A DNA stretch of 64,000 nucleotides. Source: Flavobacteriaceae bacterium UBA3339. Its GTDB lineage: Bacteria; Bacteroidota; Bacteroidia; Flavobacteriales; Flavobacteriaceae. Where the stretch lies: assembly GCA_002360925.1 (NCBI GenBank), contig DERN01000010.1, forward strand, positions 21,463-85,462. Direction: 5' to 3'. A program made the translations under genes and the position numbers. Positions 60,225 to 64,000 of the stretch are shown here, piece after piece (position 1 is the stretch's first letter; each line of letters starts with the position of its first letter). The notes beneath the pieces were generated by a model, which worked only from the letters and a program-made list of their open reading frames with translations, was not told where the DNA came from and made no database searches.

Positions 60225-62059
60225 TGGATCAAAATTTAAAAAAATTATTCCCTTTTGCTTTAAATTATAAGAAGAACATATCGTTTAATGTTGTTTTCAA
60301 CATTTTATATGCGCTTTTTGGCACATTGGGAATGGTCATGATTTTTCCGGTGTTAAAAGTTTTATTCGGAAATGAGGAAAAAATAACCGAGCTTCCAACT
60401 TATAATGGTTTAGGAACGATCGATACTTATTTATACGACACTCTTTTTTATTATGTAACACACTATTCTGAACAATACGGAGCAAATTATGCTTTATTAT
60501 TAACTGTTTCGTTAGTAATTATAACCTTTTTACTAAAAAACCTATTTGGATATTTAGGTTTGCAACATTTAATGAAGTTAAAGACAGGTGTTTTACGCGA
60601 TTTACGTAAAAAAATGTACGATAAAGTTGTAGATCTTCCGGTTTCTTATTATTCTGAAAAACGAAAAGGCGATATCATGGCTCGTATTTTAGGAGACATT
60701 AACGAAGTTCAAAACTCATTTTTTAATGTATTAGAATTAGTTGTAAAAGAGCCTTTAACGATTGCTTTTTCGTTAATTGCTATGTTAAAAATAAGTTGGG
60801 AATTAACACTTTTCGTTTTTATTTTTATTCCTATTTCGGGATTAATTATCTCTAAAATTGGAAAATCTTTAAAGTCACAATCAACAAGAGCACAACAAGA
60901 AAATGGTCATTTAATTTCGATCGTTGAAGAAACTTTGTCTGGTTTAAAAGTAGTAAAAGGGTATAATTCCGAAAATTTTTTCAAAAAACTATTTAACGAT
61001 TCCATTCAGCGTTTATATGTATTATCTAATAAAATTGGAAAAAAGAATAACTTAGCTTCTCCTTTATCAGAGTTTTTAGGAATTGTTGTAATTGCCATTT
61101 TGTTATTTTATGGAGGTAACTTAGTTTTGGTAGATAAATCCTTAGATGGATCTTTATTTATTGCATATATTGGTTTAGCCTACAATATTTTAACTCCAGC
61201 AAAAGCAATCTCTAAAGCTACATATCAAGTTAAAAACGGTATGGCTGCAGCCGAACGTGTTTTTGAAATTATCGAAACTCCAAACGTAATTCGCGATACC
61301 GAAACTTCTGTTCAAATCAGTTCGTTTCAAAATCAAATCTCATTGCAAAACATTACCTTTTCGTACGACGGAGAGCATAATGTTTTAAAGAATTTCAATT
61401 TAGATATCCCGAAAGGAAAAACAGTTGCTTTAGTTGGTCAATCCGGATCAGGAAAAAGTACGATTGCAAATTTACTAATGCGTTTTTACGATGTTGAAAA
61501 AGGTAAAATTACGATTGACGGAACCGATATTAAAAACATTCAATTGATTTCGTTGCGTGATCAATTAGGATTGGTAACGCAAGATAGCATTATGTTTAAC
61601 GGAACTATTGCCGATAATTTAAGAATTGGTAAACAAAACGCTACGGATCAAGAAGTAATTGAAGCTTTAAAAATTGCAAATGCCTATGAATTTGTTCAAA
61701 ATTTACCTAACGGAATCAACACCAATATTGGCGATGCTGGCGGAAAACTTTCGGGCGGACAAAAACAACGTATTTCGATTGCGCGTGCTGTATTAAAGAA
61801 TCCGCCTATTATGATTTTAGACGAAGCAACTTCGGCTTTAGATACCGAAAGCGAACGTTTAGTACAAGATGCATTGGAAAAAATGATGGCAAACAGAACT
61901 TCTGTTGTGATTGCGCACCGTTTATCGACTATTCAAAAAGCCGATGTTATTGTAGTTATGAATCGTGGCGAAATTGCTGAACAAGGCACACACGATGAAC
62001 TTTTAGCTAAAAATGGAACTTATGCAAAATTAGTTTCGTTACAATCGTTTGAAAGTTAA
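60224..62059 (+). CDS. ABC exporter (MsbA-like half transporter)
   Basis: Fused permease/ATPase of 611 aa. The transmembrane domain (about 20-340) has six helices with coupling helices. The ATPase has Walker A GQSGSGKST (405-413), Q loop VTQDS, signature LSGGQKQR, Walker B IMILDEATSALD and the switch His in VIAHRLST. It resembles MsbA-type lipid or multidrug exporters. Coupled translation with the mutase and the linked glycosyltransferase suggest a role in envelope lipid or glycolipid export, but a drug exporter is possible. Confidence 0.85.
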   Translation: MDQNLKKLFPFALNYKKNISFNVVFNILYALFGTLGMVMIFPVLKVLFGNEEKITELPTYNGLGTIDTYLYDTLFYYVTHYSEQYGANYALLLTVSLVIITFLLKNLFGYLGLQHLMKLKTGVLRDLRKKMYDKVVDLPVSYYSEKRKGDIMARILGDINEVQNSFFNVLELVVKEPLTIAFSLIAMLKISWELTLFVFIFIPISGLIISKIGKSLKSQSTRAQQENGHLISIVEETLSGLKVVKGYNSENFFKKLFNDSIQRLYVLSNKIGKKNNLASPLSEFLGIVVIAILLFYGGNLVLVDKSLDGSLFIAYIGLAYNILTPAKAISKATYQVKNGMAAAERVFEIIETPNVIRDTETSVQISSFQNQISLQNITFSYDGEHNVLKNFNLDIPKGKTVALVGQSGSGKSTIANLLMRFYDVEKGKITIDGTDIKNIQLISLRDQLGLVTQDSIMFNGTIADNLRIGKQNATDQEVIEALKIANAYEFVQNLPNGINTNIGDAGGKLSGGQKQRISIARAVLKNPPIMILDEATSALDTESERLVQDALEKMMANRTSVVIAHRLSTIQKADVIVVMNRGEIAEQGTHDELLAKNGTYAKLVSLQSFES

Positions 62060-62080
62060 GACTTTAAATATATAAAAATC

Positions 62081-62105
62081 AAAATCGCTCTTATTGAGTG
62101 ATTTT
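62081..62105 (+). terminator. Terminator of the ABC exporter operon
   Basis: AAAATCGCTC-TTATT-GAGTGATTTT hairpin with one G-U pair and following T run, 21 bases after the stop. Confidence 0.8.
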
Positions 62106-62122
62106 TTTTACACTATTAATTA

Positions 62123-62150
62123 TTGTTTTTCGATAATTTATATATCTTTG
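62123..62150 (+). promoter_or_regulatory. Promoter of the DUF2975 array
   Basis: TTG (62123-62125), 17-base spacer and TATCTTTG (62143-62150), a good flavobacterial promoter, 30 bases before the first ATG at 62181. Confidence 0.75.
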
Positions 62151-62180
62151 TCGATATAAATTTATCAAATAACAATCTTT

Positions 62181-62702
62181 ATGAAATCTTTACGTATATT
62201 AGATTTAATCATCACAATCCTTTTCTTCTCTATGTTAGGAATAGGAATCATCACTTTTGGAGCATTTACTCTTTTCTTATTTGGAATTGATTTAGGAATT
62301 AAAACCTCAACAACTTTTTCAGATAAAGACAAAACTTCCTTGTATTTATTTCTATTCAGTATAATAACTTTTTACTCTGCTTATACTTATTCTATTTTTT
62401 TATTCAAACAAAATATTACCTCTTTCATAAAACTTGAATTATTTACTAATAAGGTAATAAAGAATTTTAAACTTATGGGTATTATTTATATATCAGGTTA
62501 CATCATATCATCATTTATTATTCCTTTTTTTAAACAAGACATTAAAATAGAAATAGGGCAAAATGAAGATTTTTTAAACTTCCCCTTAAACGGATTAATT
62601 ATTGGTTTGTTCTTTCTTGTACTAAGCAAAGTATTCCAAATAGCTAAAATCCAAAAAGAACAAAATATAAAACTAAAACAAGAAAACGAATTAACAATCT
62701 AA
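62181..62702 (+). CDS. DUF2975 membrane protein, paralogue 1
   Basis: Membrane protein of 173 aa with four helices (about 10-37, 55-73, 95-114 and 137-155), of the DUF2975 family. The C-terminus is a helix followed by KLKQENELTI, a tail also found in the next two genes. The function is unknown; DUF2975 genes are often linked to a small XRE regulator, as here. First of three tandem paralogues that share a promoter at 62123. Confidence 0.8.
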   Translation: MKSLRILDLIITILFFSMLGIGIITFGAFTLFLFGIDLGIKTSTTFSDKDKTSLYLFLFSIITFYSAYTYSIFLFKQNITSFIKLELFTNKVIKNFKLMGIIYISGYIISSFIIPFFKQDIKIEIGQNEDFLNFPLNGLIIGLFFLVLSKVFQIAKIQKEQNIKLKQENELTI

Positions 62703-62716
62703 AATACACAATATTT

Positions 62717-63265
62717 ATGAAATACAGAATCATCACTTGGTTATTTAGCTACTTTACTGTTTTGCTAATCGCAGCATTTCTCATTAATTGTTTTGAACTA
62801 TTTATAATTTTTTCAAAAGTAATTGAACCCACAGAATATAATTTATTTATTAATCAAGTATTAATACAAGGGACTGCAGTTACTTCCTTCCAAATAGTAT
62901 TAATCATTATTTATTCGGTTTGCTTTTTAATGGTTATTTATCCTATCCGATTATTTATTAAAACATTGAAATATTTTAAACAAAATGATTTTTTCAATCC
63001 AATAGTGTTTAAATATTTTAAAATTATTGGCTATTTCTTCCTGTTGATAAGCATTCCTATTGCTGTCACAGAAACTGTATTTTACTTTTATAATATGATT
63101 GAGAACGGCAAACCTATTTTGTTTTTTATAAATCCATTTTCCTTTATGGGAGTTAACATTGTGATTGGTATGTTCTTTTTATTTACAAACAACTTACTTT
63201 CAAAAATTCAAAAATATCAAAACGAAAACATCAATCTAAAACAAGAAAACGAATTAACGATATAA
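62717..63265 (+). CDS. DUF2975 membrane protein, paralogue 2
   Basis: Membrane protein of 182 aa, four helices (about 8-35, 55-80, 105-128 and 146-163). The sequence outside the tail is quite unlike paralogues 1 and 3, although order and length are alike. It ends NLKQENELTI. Fourteen bases separate it from paralogue 1 and three from paralogue 3, so it lies in the same transcript. Confidence 0.8.
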   Translation: MKYRIITWLFSYFTVLLIAAFLINCFELFIIFSKVIEPTEYNLFINQVLIQGTAVTSFQIVLIIIYSVCFLMVIYPIRLFIKTLKYFKQNDFFNPIVFKYFKIIGYFFLLISIPIAVTETVFYFYNMIENGKPILFFINPFSFMGVNIVIGMFFLFTNNLLSKIQKYQNENINLKQENELTI

Positions 63266-63268
63266 ACA

Positions 63269-63769
63269 ATGAAAAACGCACTATCTTTAAAATATTACGG
63301 CATAACTTTATTAATCATTGTTATTTTAGTTTCGGTTATTTCTTTTATTGAAATGTATTTTTGTTGGAGTGGAAAACCAATTAGTATATCTCAATTCGAA
63401 AATATTGATTTAACAAATTACAATACTACAGATAAAATAGCAACAACAGTATATCTTATTTTAGATATAACGTTGTTAATCCCTGCAATTTGGTTTTATA
63501 AGATTTGTAATAAAATTGCTAAAAGGGATTTCTATAATGAAGAAATTATTAGCTATTTTAAAAACATTGGAACGTCATTATTTTTATTAAGCATTATTCC
63601 TTTATTTTTGGTTCGTTTACTAAATACGAGTGATAACTTTATAAAACCTGAATTTTGGTTTAACATTCATCCTTTTTTCTTTATGTTTATTGCTACACTT
63701 TTTGAAACTTTTGCCTTTATTTTGAAAGAAGGTTTAAAACATAAACAAGAAAACGAATTAACGATTTAA
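63269..63769 (+). CDS. DUF2975 membrane protein, paralogue 3
   Basis: Membrane protein of 166 aa with four helices (about 8-28, 60-80, 100-120 and 132-152). Ends KHKQENELTI. The XRE regulator gene starts two bases after its stop, so translation of the pair is probably coupled. Function unknown. Confidence 0.8.
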   Translation: MKNALSLKYYGITLLIIVILVSVISFIEMYFCWSGKPISISQFENIDLTNYNTTDKIATTVYLILDITLLIPAIWFYKICNKIAKRDFYNEEIISYFKNIGTSLFLLSIIPLFLVRLLNTSDNFIKPEFWFNIHPFFFMFIATLFETFAFILKEGLKHKQENELTI

Positions 63770-63771
63770 TT

Positions 63772-63984
63772 ATGGCAATAATAGTAAATCTTGACGTTAT
63801 GCTTGCAAAACGCAAAATGCAATCGCAAGAACTGGCTGATAAAATCGGGATTACAACAGCTAATCTTTCTATTTTAAAAACAGGGAAGGCTAAAGCAATT
63901 CGCTTTTCTACTTTAGAAGCTATTTGTAAAGAGCTCAATTGCCAACCAGGCGATATTTTAGAATACATTCCTGATAATACATAA
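63772..63984 (+). CDS. Small XRE-family regulator (YozG-like)
   Basis: DNA-binding protein of 70 aa made almost entirely of a Cro/C1-type helix-turn-helix: LAKRKMQSQELADKIGITTANLSILKTGKAKAIRFSTLEAICKELNCQPGDILEY (residues 10-64, listed here in part as motif text). It matches the small YozG-like regulators found with DUF2975 genes. It is the last gene of the array and may repress it. No candidate operator palindrome is obvious near 62110-62180. Confidence 0.85.
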   Translation: MAIIVNLDVMLAKRKMQSQELADKIGITTANLSILKTGKAKAIRFSTLEAICKELNCQPGDILEYIPDNT

Positions 63985-64000
63985 ACAAAGAGAGCAACTA

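Noticed and set aside
60224..62059. A bacteriocin or peptide exporter
   Set aside because: There is no N-terminal C39 peptidase domain and no leader-peptide gene close by; an MsbA-like lipid or drug exporter fits better.
62123..63769. DUF2975 array as a CRISPR or defence repeat locus
   Set aside because: The repeated pieces are only the 3' ends of three real genes about 500 bases apart; there are no short regular repeats or spacers and no nuclease.

Overview
The window is AT-rich chromosomal DNA from a member of the Bacteroidota, almost certainly the family Flavobacteriaceae (Flavobacterium or a close relative). Four things point there: promoters of the TTG-N17-20-TAnnTTTG type, A-rich leaders instead of Shine-Dalgarno sites, a PorX-type regulator of the type IX secretion system (T9SS), and family-typical proteins such as a fused SecDF, a fused E1 alpha/beta dehydrogenase, a GlmU-family protein and a DoxX/BT_3928-type protein. 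There is no rRNA, CRISPR array, prophage or insertion sequence. Two tRNA genes (Ser-UGA and Tyr-GUA) lie near 8 kb.

Layout. 0-4 kb (minus): an RprX/RprY-like two-component pair, coaE and a glycosyltransferase. 4.3-7.9 kb (plus): porX, tsaE, alanine dehydrogenase and a DUF4258 protein. 8.2-10.7 kb (minus): a COG3014-like TPR lipoprotein, an LpoB-like lipoprotein and a small Tyr-rich secreted protein. 10.8-20.3 kb is the most accessory-looking stretch: an amidohydrolase, a divergent AraC regulator/CynX-NimT transporter pair, two more AraC regulators, four GNAT acetyltransferase genes, and two genes (thioredoxin and RidA) each interrupted by one in-frame TAA. 20.3-30 kb (minus): an alpha-oxoamine synthase that may start sphingolipid or sulfonolipid synthesis, a membrane protein, fused E1 dehydrogenase, SecDF and an acyl-CoA synthetase. 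30-36 kb: envelope proteins, an LpxL-type acyltransferase, a DinB protein convergent with an ogt-WYL regulator operon, and rpsF-rpsR-rplI. 36-45 kb: priA, nadC, folP, rlmH and envelope genes. 45-50 kb (plus): DUF1599, BT_3928-type membrane protein, an orphan DppB/OppB-like permease, TlpA and tpiA. 50-57 kb: a divergent PlsC-like acyltransferase, an unlisted 59-residue membrane ORF inside a 51-bp direct repeat, a CoA-type Nudix hydrolase, a POTRA/beta-barrel protein, a GlmU-family protein and rpmE2. 57-62 kb (plus): DUF4199, a polyprenyl-type glycosyltransferase, a phosphohexomutase and an MsbA-type ABC exporter. 62.1-64 kb (plus): three tandem DUF2975 membrane proteins with the same C-terminal tail, followed by a small XRE regulator.

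How it fits together. Most of the window is core housekeeping and envelope biology: protein export (SecDF, PorX), lipid and surface-sugar synthesis (alpha-oxoamine synthase, two acyltransferases, two glycosyltransferases, mutase, ABC exporter) and outer-membrane proteins. The observations most worth following are the DUF2975/XRE array, the two ochre-interrupted genes, the PlsC-like protein with altered catalytic motifs, the small membrane ORF bounded by duplicated Nudix-gene sequence, and a TGACA-N6-TGTCA palindrome in the dinB promoter. Coordinates, motifs and reading frames were read directly from the sequence; family names come from recognition of motifs and overall sequence, without database searches.
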